Source: a bacterium (GTDB taxonomy: Bacteria; Zixibacteria; MSB-5A5; GN15; FEB-12). Taken from it: 64,000 nt of DNA. The translations under genes were made by a program, and so were the position numbers. This document shows, one piece after another, positions 1 through 8,750 of the stretch. The stretch covers positions 1 to 64,000 of the forward strand of contig JADJGQ010000005.1 in the NCBI GenBank assembly GCA_016708025.1. Reading direction: 5' to 3'. Positions within the stretch are counted from its first letter, which is position 1; each line of letters starts with the position of its first letter. Below the pieces are notes generated by a model that was not told where the DNA came from, made no database searches, and saw only the letters and a list, made by a program, of their open reading frames with translations.

Positions 1-67
1 CTCCGAGATCGCCCCCTTCACCAGACGCTGCACCTCCCCTCCGGATCAAGGTAACTCTCCGGCGGGA

Positions 68-568
68 CTACTTAGATGCCGCGCCAGAGCCGAAATCCGG
101 GTCTTCCCCGAACAATTGTGCCGGGTGGGTCTTTATCTTCGCCGTGCAACAGAGGTACTTAATATCGGTCTGCATCCCAAGCGACCAGTGATACCCGCAT
201 TTCAGGTGGGATGGCTCATTGCCGGCTTTCCTGGTTGACCGCACCACGGCGATGTGCTCATCGGTTCCGGAATGCGATCCAGCCATGATGAGAGATTCCG
301 GATTGGAAAACCCATACTCATCCGCTCCGCCGCTCGCCACCAACGGAACCAACTGGAACGGCTTGGTGGTAACCGCGTCATCGTCACCATCTCCGGGTCG
401 CCCTGACAATGAGTACTGCTGCCGGGTCATCCACCCACGGAGATCGATGCGACAATGCGTCGCTTCGACTACCGACCCCCGATAGATGAATGCGCCCGGC
501 TCCGCCCCTTTGGGGATGGTATGTTGTATTACTTTCATGTCCATAGCATGCCTAAGGTAGATATTCAA
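68..568 (-). CDS. hypothetical protein, doubtful
   Basis: Open frame of 166 codons on the minus strand, downstream of the broken methyltransferase gene. I recognise no family. There is no signal peptide or membrane segment. The first plausible starts are three closely spaced ATGs near 568-538 without a strong Shine-Dalgarno site. The middle reads as a normal soluble protein (acidic and Gly-rich, around residues 55-85) and ends with two adjacent cysteines near residue 140. Because the next three genes are all frame-damaged, this may be an intact orphan or the remains of a longer protein. Confidence 0.3.
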   Translation of the reverse strand: MNIYLRHAMDMKVIQHTIPKGAEPGAFIYRGSVVEATHCRIDLRGWMTRQQYSLSGRPGDGDDDAVTTKPFQLVPLVASGGADEYGFSNPESLIMAGSHSGTDEHIAVVRSTRKAGNEPSHLKCGYHWSLGMQTDIKYLCCTAKIKTHPAQLFGEDPDFGSGAASK

Positions 569-584
569 GAGGTGAAACGAAAGT

Positions 585-1266
585 TTAATCTTTGACAGCC
601 TTGACTGCCCGTATTACCAGGAACGCCGGGGTAGCCAGGGCCGTGTCAAACGCCTGGGGGTTAATACGACGACTTCCCGGCGATGGTTTCGCCTCCAGCG
701 TCGGTCAATGAAATCCCACCCGCGAGAGTCCACGCTGATACTCTCGAACGTCTGATGATAACTCACCAGTTCCATCCCGGGGAGCATCCGCCAGCGATAT
801 GACTCACCAACACTGAAGTACACGGATTTTGATTTTCGCTGTTCCTGAAGCATCTTGAAGGAAGATAAGGGATGGTGAATTGAAAAGATAAGCGCCCCGT
901 CTGACCTGAGCAACTTACTGCACCGCTTGAAGAGACCATCCAGATTCCGGATATAATGAAAAGCGAGTGAACTAACCACCAGATCATACTCACCCGCTTT
1001 CGCCTTCACTCGCCGCATATCGGCATGAACGAATCTGGCGCCCGCTCTTCCTCCCGTACGATCGCCAGCATCGGTTCCAATTATCCCTGTGGCTTTGCCT
1101 CCCATCCGCACGAGCTTACGCGTCAAAAGCCTGATCCACACCGAGCTCCAGGATCTTTCGCCCACGCGCCCTCCGCGCAGGGGCTTTGACATCTTGGCCG
1201 GTCGAGTTGGTCGTTGTAGAAACTTCGCGCGTTATCCGCTACGTTCTCGCTGATAGACCCGTGCAC
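585..1266 (-). pseudogene. class I SAM-dependent methyltransferase, frameshifted
   Basis: Pieces of one methyltransferase lie in order but in different frames. An N-terminal piece reads FYNDQLDRP (about 1250-1195), followed by KILELG (motif I, the SAM-binding Gly loop) in a second frame. The central piece reads FVHADMR, then YDLVVSSLAFHYI and LLRSDGALIFSIHHPL (motifs II-IV and post-motif regions of UbiE/Methyltransf_11-type enzymes). The C-terminal piece ends in FLVIRAVKAVKD before a TAA at 585-587. At least three frame changes are needed to join them. The substrate is unknown. It could be a true pseudogene, or an intact gene damaged by indel errors in the assembly. The family call is firm, the state of the gene is not. 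Confidence 0.65.
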
Positions 1267-1308
1267 TGACGATCAGTTCTCGACGGTTCCGGTCCTCATC
1301 CGCGTGAC

Positions 1309-2400
1309 TCATTTCGCCCGGATCAGCACCAGCGTCTGGTCATCTTCCTGCTCCCCGAATCCATCGACCGACTTCAACAACTCCGCCCGGATCTCCACTA
1401 GCGGCCTGCTGACTTTTTCCCGAATCAGTTGCTGGATCCGCTCTTCACCAAACATCTCACCAGACTTGTTTCGACTTCGGTCAGTCGTCGGTAAGGATCA
1501 CCAACAAATCGCCCGGCCCAACACTCCAGTTGAGTCTGGGCAAACGGAAAAAGTCCTTCACCACCCCCAACTGGCGGATTCTGACTCTCATGCGATGCAC
1601 AGGTTTTGTCAACTCCATTAATATGTAGGGCGACGGATGCCCCGCCCCCGTGTATGTCACCGGGTGGTCAGGTAAAGCTCAAATACTCCGGTCGCATACA
1701 TATCCGGGCGTTTCAGCGCATAAACCACATTATTGAGATCCGCACGGACTGTTTGCTCTGTCTTCCCGGCGGCGTTGTTTTTAGCGCTTTTAATCATCGC
1801 CATCGTACTCCCGCTCGCACCCCATGCCCGGAGACATCGGCGACAGTCACGATCACCCGCTTCTCCATCAGCATCACGTCCAGCATATCACCCACTTCGC
1901 TCGAGGGCTGACGAACTCCCCAGAATCTCCTGCTCATTGTAGAGTGTAACTTCCGGAACGAGATGATCGTGAATCTCCTTGGCAAGTTCATCTCCGCCTG
2001 AAGGTGCACCGTCTTGGCGCCTTCACCCTGATGAATATGACGAACATCACACCCGATCACGGTGCAACCACCGTCAATAACCAGTGATAGTGAAGCCAGC
2101 ATTCCCGGTGGTGAGTGCCCGAGAAAAACATTCTCCAGAGATCCCCGGGACTGCAGCATTGAGGATGATCGGCGGCCAACAGTGACGTCCCTTGAAAAAA
2201 GCGTATGCCCAGCAGACCGCGATAGTTGCTGACCAGGTCAACCACCCGGCCACATCCCCAGTGCCATCCCTGGCCGACTTTTGCGACCATCAACATGGCT
2301 ATCGGAGAGAAGACACAAGAAGATGGCCGTCAGCGCAATTCGCGCACGCATGGACGGATTTCGATACAGTATGGCTGAATCCACTCAGTACTCTCCATTT
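1309..2400 (-). pseudogene. SpoIIE/RsbU-type PP2C phosphatase, frameshifted
   Basis: Fragments in three frames reconstruct a PP2C-like serine phosphatase of the SpoIIE/RsbU family. From the 5' side: a hydrophobic, possibly membrane-spanning stretch (about 2290-2170); a linker helix QAEMNL typical of the entry to this domain; SSEVGDMLDV and VIVTVADVSGHG (about 1900-1820), the metal-binding core; a GHPSPYI-type strand (about 1650-1625); and a C-terminal MFGEERIQQLIREKV piece ending in EQEDDQTLVLIRAK and a TGA at 1309-1311. Such enzymes dephosphorylate anti-sigma-factor antagonists. No partner kinase or STAS gene is visible. At least four frame changes separate the pieces. The 5' end is uncertain. 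Confidence 0.6.
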
Positions 2401-2575
2401 GGCTTGGGTTTGACGGAATATATATGATGAACCTCTTCCTGACCACTCAAACTCTTTCACTGTCTACCGTATTACTCCACGATTAGCGGAACCCGCCGCC
2501 CGTCTCCCCTGTTTTCTCCTTAGTCCGTGGCACGAGAGATCGACACTTGAACCTACTCATACGAAGGAATCGAAC

Positions 2576-3434
2576 ATGAACCATCTCGTTCTCGGCGGCA
2601 CCGGCACGGTCGGCTCGGCCGTCGTCCGAGACTGCTCGCCAAAACCAGACTGTCCGCGACCTGACCCACGCTCCGGCAAGAAATCAAAAAAGCCCTCCCG
2701 TAGGGCGTAACCGGCGTAGTCGGCGATCTGACCAACCCGCTCACCCCTATGATGCCGTCTTCCAAAGGCTCCGACTCCCTTTTCCTGTTGACCGCCAACT
2801 CGATCACCGAGACGTTTGAGGCGCTCTCAGCTCTGCATGAAGCAAAGAAGCTGAAATACAAAAAGATCGTCTACCTGTCTGTGCATAACCCTGACTGGGG
2901 ACGCCATGTTGCCCATTTCGGCGCCAAAGAGAATATCGAGCATGCGATCAAAGAATCCGGCATACCGTACACCATCCTCCAGCCGAACAATTTCTATCAG
3001 AACGATTACTGGTTTAAGGACCCGATCCTTCCAGTATGGCGTGCATCCTCAGCCGATCGGCGATGCAGGCATTTCGCGTGTCGATATCCGCGATATCGGC
3101 GATGCCGCCGTCAACGCCATGATCACCGACAACCACACCAACAAGACATATGCCCTGGTCGGCCCCGAAGCGGTCACCGGCAAGTCAACCGCCGAGGTTT
3201 ACTCCGTTTGCAGGGAAGAGATCAAGTATGGCGGCCGATGATATGGATGCCTGGTATGAGCAGTGGAAACAGTGGATCCCGGTCTGGATGGCGTATGAAT
3301 TTCGCATTATGTACGAACTCTTCCAGACGCGCGGCCTGAAAGCAACGCCGGCTCAGTTGAAGGAGACCGAAACGGTGCTCGGCCATGCTCCCCGTCGTTT
3401 CGAAGACTTCGCCAAAGAAATGATGGGCAAGTAA
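2576..3434 (+). pseudogene. NmrA-like NAD(P)-binding protein, frameshifted
   Basis: An ATG preceded by GAAGGAA opens with HLVLGGTGTVGSAVVR, a classic Rossmann GxxGxxG loop of NmrA/SDR-atypical proteins. The frame then breaks at about 2620-2700. It resumes as GVTGVVGDLTNP, SLFLLTANSITETFEAL, KKIVYLSVHNPDW and IPYTILQPNNFYQNDYWF. It breaks again near 3030 (continuing as GDAGISRVDIRDIGDAAVNAM and TYALVGPEAVTG) and near 3220 (continuing as DDMDAWYEQWKQW to the TAA at 3432). Joined together it is a typical full-length NmrA-family protein of about 285 residues. Such proteins act as redox sensors or NAD(P)H-dependent reductases. Every fragment is well conserved, which points to recent damage or sequencing indels rather than old decay. 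Confidence 0.7.
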
Positions 3435-3462
3435 GAATAGTGGCTTGCTTAAGCCGAAAATC

Positions 3463-3535
3463 GTCATCGCGAGGCCCGCTCTCGTCGCCCCGAGCGTAGA
3501 CGAGGGGTGACGAGTTGGAGCGAAGCAACCCATTC
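3463..3535. repeat. dispersed intergenic repeat, GCGAAGCAA family
   Basis: Starts with CGTCATCGCGAG and ends with GAGCGAAGCAACCC, with a palindromic core (CGTCGCCCCGAGCGTAGACGAGGGG). Related stretches occur between other genes in this window: CGTCATTTACGAGCGAAGCGAAGCAATC near 6379-6406, GCGAGGAGCATGCGAGCAG followed by GACGAAGCAACC near 19303-19345, and the inverse form GGCGAGGCTCGCGATGACG near 48960-48978. None codes for protein. Confidence 0.55.
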
Positions 3536-3551
3536 CAGAGATCGATTTGAG

Positions 3552-3577
3552 CGGCAGACCTCCCGGTCTGCCGTTTT
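3552..3577 (+). terminator. probable terminator after the NmrA-like gene
   Basis: A perfect 9-bp stem (CGGCAGACC / GGTCTGCCG) with a TCCC loop is followed by TTTT. It lies 120 bases after the NmrA-like stop codon. The same sequence is common in dispersed repeats, so termination is likely but not certain. Confidence 0.5.
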
Positions 3578-3761
3578 CATTCGAGCCATGGGGGATGCCG
3601 GCTCGGAATCATCATGTTGTTGGGGTCGAAGGGGATGTATTTTCCGGAGAATGATTTGAATTGAGGCGGAGGACATCAGTCGGAGCATCGCCTCTATATA
3701 ATGGGGCGCACTAAGAAGTACTGACAAACGTAATACGTTTTAAAGGGAGGAGATGAGAACT

Positions 3762-3871
3762 GGCCTTCGACTACGCTCAGGCCAATTGCATGGCACTACA
3801 AGGCGTTGCGATCCCTTTCCAATCGGGCTGAGCGAAGCCTGCCCTGAACTTGATTCAGGGTCGAAGCCCGA
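3762..3871. repeat. imperfect inverted repeat, TTCGAC...CTCAG family
   Basis: GGCCTTCGACTACGCTCAGGCC at the left is answered by GGGCTGAGCGAAG at 3825-3837 and TCGAAGCCC at 3860-3868. A small nested hairpin (CCCTGAACTTGATTCAGGG) interrupts the right arm. It is a diverged copy of the exact 20-bp arm found at 48829 and 53837. The whole stretch 3435-4021 holds no gene that I can support. Confidence 0.6.
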
Positions 3872-4021
3872 TTCTCCACCCTGCATACTCACCCCCCCAC
3901 TTTCTTCTTGCTAACTCGGACAATTTTCATCTACTTTACCGCAGGTGGGGTGATCCGCAAGGCTCACACAAAGTAATCGTCACACGCGACGTGTCGCGGC
4001 GTTGCCAGTAAGGAGAGTCGT

Positions 4022-4219
4022 ATGAAAAAGATGATGGCTACTGTTCTGGTGGTAGTATTCGCCGCGTCGTTTCTGGTCGGCGCGTTGATCACGGAGACGA
4101 AAGCCGCTCCCCCCTGCCGGATCGTCTGCAATGGCCTCGATGGCTACCGATGCTGCAAAGTCAAAGGTGTTGAGACCTGCACCTACGATCCATCGATCGA
4201 CTGCGTCAAGCCGATCTGA
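4022..4219 (+). CDS. small secreted cysteine-rich peptide
   Basis: A 65-residue protein. AAGGAGAG sits 6 bases before the ATG, which makes the start firm. Residues 1-28 form a strong Sec signal peptide (MKKMMATVLVVVFAASFLVG..., cleavage likely after ETKA or KAA). The mature part of about 36 residues carries six cysteines in the pattern C-x3-C-x7-CC-x8-C-x9-C, enough for three disulfides. No family is recognised. It stands alone between a repeat-rich stretch and a convergent gene. It could be a structural mini-protein, a toxin-like effector or a metal-binding peptide; nothing in the neighbourhood favours one of these. Confidence 0.7.
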   Translation: MKKMMATVLVVVFAASFLVGALITETKAAPPCRIVCNGLDGYRCCKVKGVETCTYDPSIDCVKPI

Positions 4220-4329
4220 TCCCGGGGACTTCGCAATTTGTTGTTTGAATGCAAGATTCTTAGAATCGACAGGATATCAAGTGAGACCCGAGCCCCACGA
4301 TCCCCCACCCCGCCGGGCTTTAATTGAGT

Positions 4330-5499
4330 CTACTCTTCTGTCCTGATCCATTGTATTGAATACGTCCACCCACCGCATGTAGTCTTCGACACAAAGTAAA
4401 CCGGCTTGTCAGCCAGTCGCAGAGGGCTGGTCAATACTTCGCGCTTTGGTGGCGCGGCCGCGCCAACTGCATTTGGCGCAACTACTCTTGGTACTCCCTC
4501 TTCGGTCATTTGAGCTCGATATAATGCAGAATCATACCGCACCTCGGCACCGCTCTCATCGAACCCTATCACCCTGATACCATCCGGCATATACGTCTGG
4601 GCCGCCAGATCACCTTGTATTACCCGACGCATCACTACTGAATATGATTTGTTTGCACTTCCGCCTCCCGGCCCACCCCACCCATGTCTTGAAATTACTA
4701 GAAGGGCACGTTTCTCTCTTTTGGAGAACAATTGCTTCCACCAGGGTTTGCGCGCTTCCATGGTCACCCGGTACTCTGCCTCTAACCATGGGAAATACTT
4801 GGTATACTCAATCTCAACGGAATCGTGACCATCTCCTGCCATGCTCATTCGTAAGCCACGCCCGAATCGACCGCTCATCATTTGGAAACGACCGCTATCA
4901 TCGGTCAGCGCCGTAACGCCGTTGTCGTCCAGAAGTCGGACTCGAATTTCCGAAATCGGCTCTTTGGTCTCCGCATCCACTACCCTGCCATAAACGACTC
5001 CTGCTTTCAGCGTTGGCATTGGAAACAGCTTCATTCCAGCGTCATTTGGTCGGGAGTAGTCAAATGTCGCACTGTCTCTCCCGGGCCAGAGCCAAACCGG
5101 CACAATTGTGACGGAGTCGCGGCGGAGACGCAGGCCGGTGAGCTTGAGCTTCCCGTATCCAACCAACTTCAAATCCAACTGATGTAGTGTATCCTCTGCC
5201 CACACATGATAACCATCGGTCAGGATCTGGTCACCAGATGGCCAGCCTTCCCAATTCAGTTTGACTGTCGTCTTGTTCAAGACGGGATGTAGGCTATCAG
5301 GCTGATAGTACCTGAGAATGAGGAAGCATGGGTTGTGCAGGTACATGCCCGGACGAGCAGACTGGACTATCTCCTGAATTTCAGTAGAATCTATTTGGTA
5401 GTCGATAACAGACAGTGCGTGGACTTTGCCTGACGATGCGAGCACTATCGTCAGCGCAAGCGCCAACCAGGCAAACATTGTGAGCCACTTATTCCCCAT
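4330..5499 (-). CDS. secreted protein with carboxypeptidase-regulatory-like domain
   Basis: A 389-residue exported protein with an N-terminal signal peptide (MGNKWLTMFAWLALALTIVLASSGKVHA, cleavage near residue 28). Residues about 168-245 form a CarboxypepD_reg-like beta-sandwich: VVYGRVVDAETKEPISEIRV, then LTDDSGRFQM, the usual signature of that fold. Such domains are non-catalytic and common in FCB surface proteins. The flanking parts are unknown, and a Gly-rich patch (GWGGPGGGSANKS) lies near residue 280. It heads a run of five minus-strand genes (4330-8665), at least four of them encoding exported proteins. Role unknown. Confidence 0.75.
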   Translation of the reverse strand: MGNKWLTMFAWLALALTIVLASSGKVHALSVIDYQIDSTEIQEIVQSARPGMYLHNPCFLILRYYQPDSLHPVLNKTTVKLNWEGWPSGDQILTDGYHVWAEDTLHQLDLKLVGYGKLKLTGLRLRRDSVTIVPVWLWPGRDSATFDYSRPNDAGMKLFPMPTLKAGVVYGRVVDAETKEPISEIRVRLLDDNGVTALTDDSGRFQMMSGRFGRGLRMSMAGDGHDSVEIEYTKYFPWLEAEYRVTMEARKPWWKQLFSKREKRALLVISRHGWGGPGGGSANKSYSVVMRRVIQGDLAAQTYMPDGIRVIGFDESGAEVRYDSALYRAQMTEEGVPRVVAPNAVGAAAPPKREVLTSPLRLADKPVYFVSKTTCGGWTYSIQWIRTEE

Positions 5500-5599
5500 C
5501 CCAACTCCTACCTATCAAGCGGCGACGTTTCTATATACAGGACGATTCTCCCACTCCCCGCGTGCAACCCGCATCCTCATCTGCGAGTCAACCAAATCC

Positions 5600-6340
5600 C
5601 TACAGCCCGAAACTATACCCAACCATTAGCATCGCCGTCCGCGGTGGCGATTCAGTCAATCCAGTCAGCGCCACTTTGTCCGGCGAAATTGAACCGGATA
5701 CCGGAAGCTTTATTGTTTTCTCCGATAATTGACTGTAGCTGGTCCGCAATTCGATTGCCAGGAGATTGTTGCCGGTCTCTATCTCAATGCCAATTCCCAG
5801 TGCTATAGTGAAGTCAGGATTGTTGAGATTGGCGATCTCACGTTGCGATTCCCCCGTCCATGCCTCCGGATTCGCACTGACCTCTCCTTTGACGGCGAAA
5901 GCAAGGCAGGGTCCTATGAAAAACGTCGCTCCGGCACGGGAATTAAGCGGTATCCAGCCCTTAAAGAGAACTGGGCACTCGATGTAATTGAGAGTTACAT
6001 CTGCCGCATACTGATTGTGAAATCTATCTGTCAGCGTCCCCTTCCCTCCTTTCGGATTGAAGATGACTTCCGGCTGAATCGAGAAGAATTGATTCATCGG
6101 TATGGTAACGAAGCCGCCGAACGGAATTCCTCCCTTGGCGCTCGTGGAGCCAAGAGACAGACTGGACTGGTTTTCCACCACCAAACCTGGAGGACCGTTC
6201 CGATAGAAGGAATTCTTTTTGAACCAGGCCGACGTATAGCCGATCTTGAACCCAACTCGCACCTGCCCCAGCGCGCCCGAAGTAGCGAAAAGCGATAAAA
6301 GCAGAAACAGAGCAAACAGCAAAACGACGCGATTTTTCAT
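5600..6340 (-). CDS. outer membrane beta-barrel protein (PorT/OMP_b-brl family)
   Basis: A 246-residue protein. A signal peptide (MKNRVVLLFALFLLLSLFATSGALG) is followed by alternating amphipathic strands. Family hallmarks are the opening VRVGFKIGYTSAWF, IQPEVIFNPKGGKG, NYIECPVLFKG, FFIGPCLAFAVKGE and the terminal aromatic strand MLMVGYSFGL. These match the OMP_b-brl_2 (PorT-like) pattern of Bacteroidetes/FCB outer-membrane barrels. It probably sits as an 8-stranded barrel in the outer membrane. Function cannot be told from sequence. It resembles the protein at 59332 in architecture. Confidence 0.8.
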   Translation of the reverse strand: MKNRVVLLFALFLLLSLFATSGALGQVRVGFKIGYTSAWFKKNSFYRNGPPGLVVENQSSLSLGSTSAKGGIPFGGFVTIPMNQFFSIQPEVIFNPKGGKGTLTDRFHNQYAADVTLNYIECPVLFKGWIPLNSRAGATFFIGPCLAFAVKGEVSANPEAWTGESQREIANLNNPDFTIALGIGIEIETGNNLLAIELRTSYSQLSEKTIKLPVSGSISPDKVALTGLTESPPRTAMLMVGYSFGL

Positions 6341-6428
6341 GTCATCACACCCGGTTATGGCAGAATCGCCACTCTTTCATCGTCATTTACGAGCGAAGCG
6401 AAGCAATCTATTGCGATTTTTTTTCTCC

Positions 6429-6947
6429 CTACCGCTGCTCACTCGGCTTCGGAAGAGAATCTGCCGACTGCTCAACCATTTTCTCCAAATCCCGCATCAC
6501 TTCAGCGGTGATTCTTTCACTCCACTCTTGCCCAACTACCATGCTCTCCTGCATGAGCTGAGGCGTGAGCGAGATGGCTTTGCGCCCAACCGGAGAAGAA
6601 TAAAACGCCTTCATTTCTCGAATATCTTCGAGCGTAAAGTACTTGTCGTAGATCGGAACGACCATTCGCTCCATCTCTTGAGGATCGATCTTTGACTCGA
6701 GGCGAAGCAAGTAATCTTCCGGCACTTGAGGCATGGCCGCCCTAAGTTGCTGGAACATCACTACCACAAATTGCTTGCCGAGGTTAGCGGCCCCCGTCAA
6801 CTGCAGAAGTTCCGTAATCTCCGCAGCCTTGGTGCTGTCTACCAGATTATAGAGTGAGTCTATGGACGACTGGGCATGCGGCGACGGCGTCGCAGCTATG
6901 ATCAGTACGATCAACGAGAGGAGTGTTGTTGTGAGATTGAAGCGCAT
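6429..6947 (-). CDS. DUF2059 domain protein, exported
   Basis: 172 residues. A signal peptide (about residues 1-26, ending in PHAQS) precedes a helical DUF2059 domain, recognisable by YFTLEDIREMKAFYSSPVGRKAI and by the earlier ELLQLTGAANLGKQ. DUF2059 proteins are periplasmic and have no assigned activity. An upstream gene lies about 110 bases away on the same strand. Confidence 0.8.
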   Translation of the reverse strand: MRFNLTTTLLSLIVLIIAATPSPHAQSSIDSLYNLVDSTKAAEITELLQLTGAANLGKQFVVVMFQQLRAAMPQVPEDYLLRLESKIDPQEMERMVVPIYDKYFTLEDIREMKAFYSSPVGRKAISLTPQLMQESMVVGQEWSERITAEVMRDLEKMVEQSADSLPKPSEQR

Positions 6948-7055
6948 AATTCGGTCCCCTGAGCTTTGCGTTAGTATATTGAAGGCAAGTTATCCAATTT
7001 ACTCGCTCGATGCAACTCATTCGAAGTGGTGTCGCTGCGCGTCGTGCCAATTCCT

Positions 7056-7679
7056 TCATCGCTTCTCAAGGTAATCCAGGAAGAACTTGTGATACGGATC
7101 ACGCGTAAAGGCGATTAGCCCGACAATTATCAAGTCTCTACCAACTTCTCCGCTGGCATCGACATTGAGGTCCTGATCCTTCTCATAGATCAGCACGCCC
7201 GACTGCAGGTCATACAAACGAAGCGACATATTGCCAGCTGCCCTCCCGATGACCGATCCAAGTCCGAATTTTATCGGTAAGACAAGAAGATCTGCGCCTT
7301 CAAGCGCCTCTCTAAGATGCGTGATTTTCCCCGAATCGAGAATCTGGTCCATCGTCGGGCCAAGTTTTCGTAGTTCCTTTGAATACTCGAATGCGACCAA
7401 AGTATCCAGAATTTTCGCGAAGATTGAATCGGAACTGATTTTGTTCCGGAAGGAAGCCGGTCCTACCGGATGTACGATGCCAGCGTCGGTGTACATGCTC
7501 GTAAAAAACGAATCGAGCTTGGTCTCGACCACAGGCTCCTCGTAGATGATCGGCATGATTGCTACGGTCAGAGGCAGACTGTCACTCTTCGGGCGATATT
7601 GCTTGTTTTCGTACTTCTTTGCGAAGGTCGGTGAAGATATGGCGACAACTATTGTCAGGACAAAAGTGATTCGTTTCAT
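7056..7679 (-). CDS. exported protein of unknown function
   Basis: I chose the ATG at 7679 because a signal peptide (MKRITFVLTIVVAISSPTFA) begins there and a GGAG precedes it; the longer frame up to 7769 adds 30 residues with no export signal. The mature protein of about 187 residues contains TVAIMPIIYEEP, then LREALEGADLLVLPIKFG, and later SLRLYDLQSGVLIYEKD. This resembles the periplasmic 'compute a summary and report' folds of GNA1162/CsgG-like lipoproteins, but there is no lipobox and I would not assign it. It is part of the run of secreted proteins. Confidence 0.65.
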   Translation of the reverse strand: MKRITFVLTIVVAISSPTFAKKYENKQYRPKSDSLPLTVAIMPIIYEEPVVETKLDSFFTSMYTDAGIVHPVGPASFRNKISSDSIFAKILDTLVAFEYSKELRKLGPTMDQILDSGKITHLREALEGADLLVLPIKFGLGSVIGRAAGNMSLRLYDLQSGVLIYEKDQDLNVDASGEVGRDLIIVGLIAFTRDPYHKFFLDYLEKR

Positions 7680-7837
7680 GCTTCTCCTGCTCTCAAATAC
7701 TTTCGGTTGTGTTCTACTATCATTCTGCGTCGTACCGACGCGGAGTGGCTGGCGCCGAAGCAACCTCAAAGACCCACCCTAAATGGTGGGCCAACTGCCA
7801 CCCGGGCATGCTCCACGCAATTCGCGACAGTCTGATT

Positions 7838-8665
7838 CTAATCGCTACACTCTCCTGCATGTATCCGAAAATACGTCCCTACATCGAGGTACCACCAGTA
7901 ACCATCGATGAAAAACTTAGGGACATCCTCTTCATAGAGTTGATAGATGAGTGCCTGCACGTCTGAGCGAACGCTCCGGTCTTCCCACATGGCGTGTCCT
8001 TTAGCGAAGGATTCGAACTTTCCACTGACTGTGTCCAATCCTGTGCAGAAGACGCCATATTCAGTGTTGAAAGGAACTTGAACTGTGTCGAATGTATTCG
8101 TGTCGGGTTCGCACGGGGACTCGAATTGATAGTGATCAACGATTGTCAACCTGTACGTTTCTTCAATCGACTGCACACTGAAGAAACGTTCATCAAGTGC
8201 GGATTCATAGCCTGGATCGACAAGAGTATCTTCGGAACAGTCCCAGGCCGGCCATCTTTCCAAATACATCCGAGTAGTACTAGGCGTAGCTAATTGCAAT
8301 TTTCCATTGCTTACACAGATGAGCGCGTATCCTCCCCAGCGACAAACCGTGCCACATCGCAGGCGATACTTCAACTCCAGGAAGTGGTCGAAGAGCACGG
8401 TTAAGCTGTCCAATCCGGTGTACCCTTCAATACAGATCCTTTGCGAATCGAGTTCGCAGTGGAGTCGACTTTTCCACAAGTCGCGATAAACGTGTACTTG
8501 CTTGGGTTCTCCCTCAAAAGACTTCAAAGTGACTACGAGATTATCGTCCTCAAACCTGCCGGTGGTCTGAGCGCAAAGGAGATTTGGTAAGATGACCAGC
8601 ACGAGCGTCATGGTCACCACTTCCAAATACTTCAATCTATTCCCCGCCAATTCGTCACCCTTCAT
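7838..8665 (-). CDS. exported protein of unknown function
   Basis: Up to 275 residues. A hydrophobic signal (MTLVLVILPNLLCAQ) begins at residue 19, so the true start may be the ATG at 8611, which has GGAAGTGG before it; the ATG at 8665 gives an unusually long basic lead. The mature protein has nine or ten cysteines, two of them in CGTVCRWGG, and many aromatic residues near the C terminus (FFIDGYWWYLDVGTYF). I recognise no family. It is last in sequence but first transcribed of the five secreted-protein genes. Confidence 0.6.
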   Translation of the reverse strand: MKGDELAGNRLKYLEVVTMTLVLVILPNLLCAQTTGRFEDDNLVVTLKSFEGEPKQVHVYRDLWKSRLHCELDSQRICIEGYTGLDSLTVLFDHFLELKYRLRCGTVCRWGGYALICVSNGKLQLATPSTTRMYLERWPAWDCSEDTLVDPGYESALDERFFSVQSIEETYRLTIVDHYQFESPCEPDTNTFDTVQVPFNTEYGVFCTGLDTVSGKFESFAKGHAMWEDRSVRSDVQALIYQLYEEDVPKFFIDGYWWYLDVGTYFRIHAGECSD

Positions 8666-8750
8666 GTTTTGACCGCAATGTGAGCCGAGCGATTCCGGTC
8701 TGCCAGCAGTCGTGTCAGGTCCGAAAACGGATCTGACCTACGAAGCCCCC

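Noticed and set aside
3464..3727. 87-codon minus-strand gene
   Set aside because: It covers a dispersed repeat and a hairpin; no ribosome site or family.
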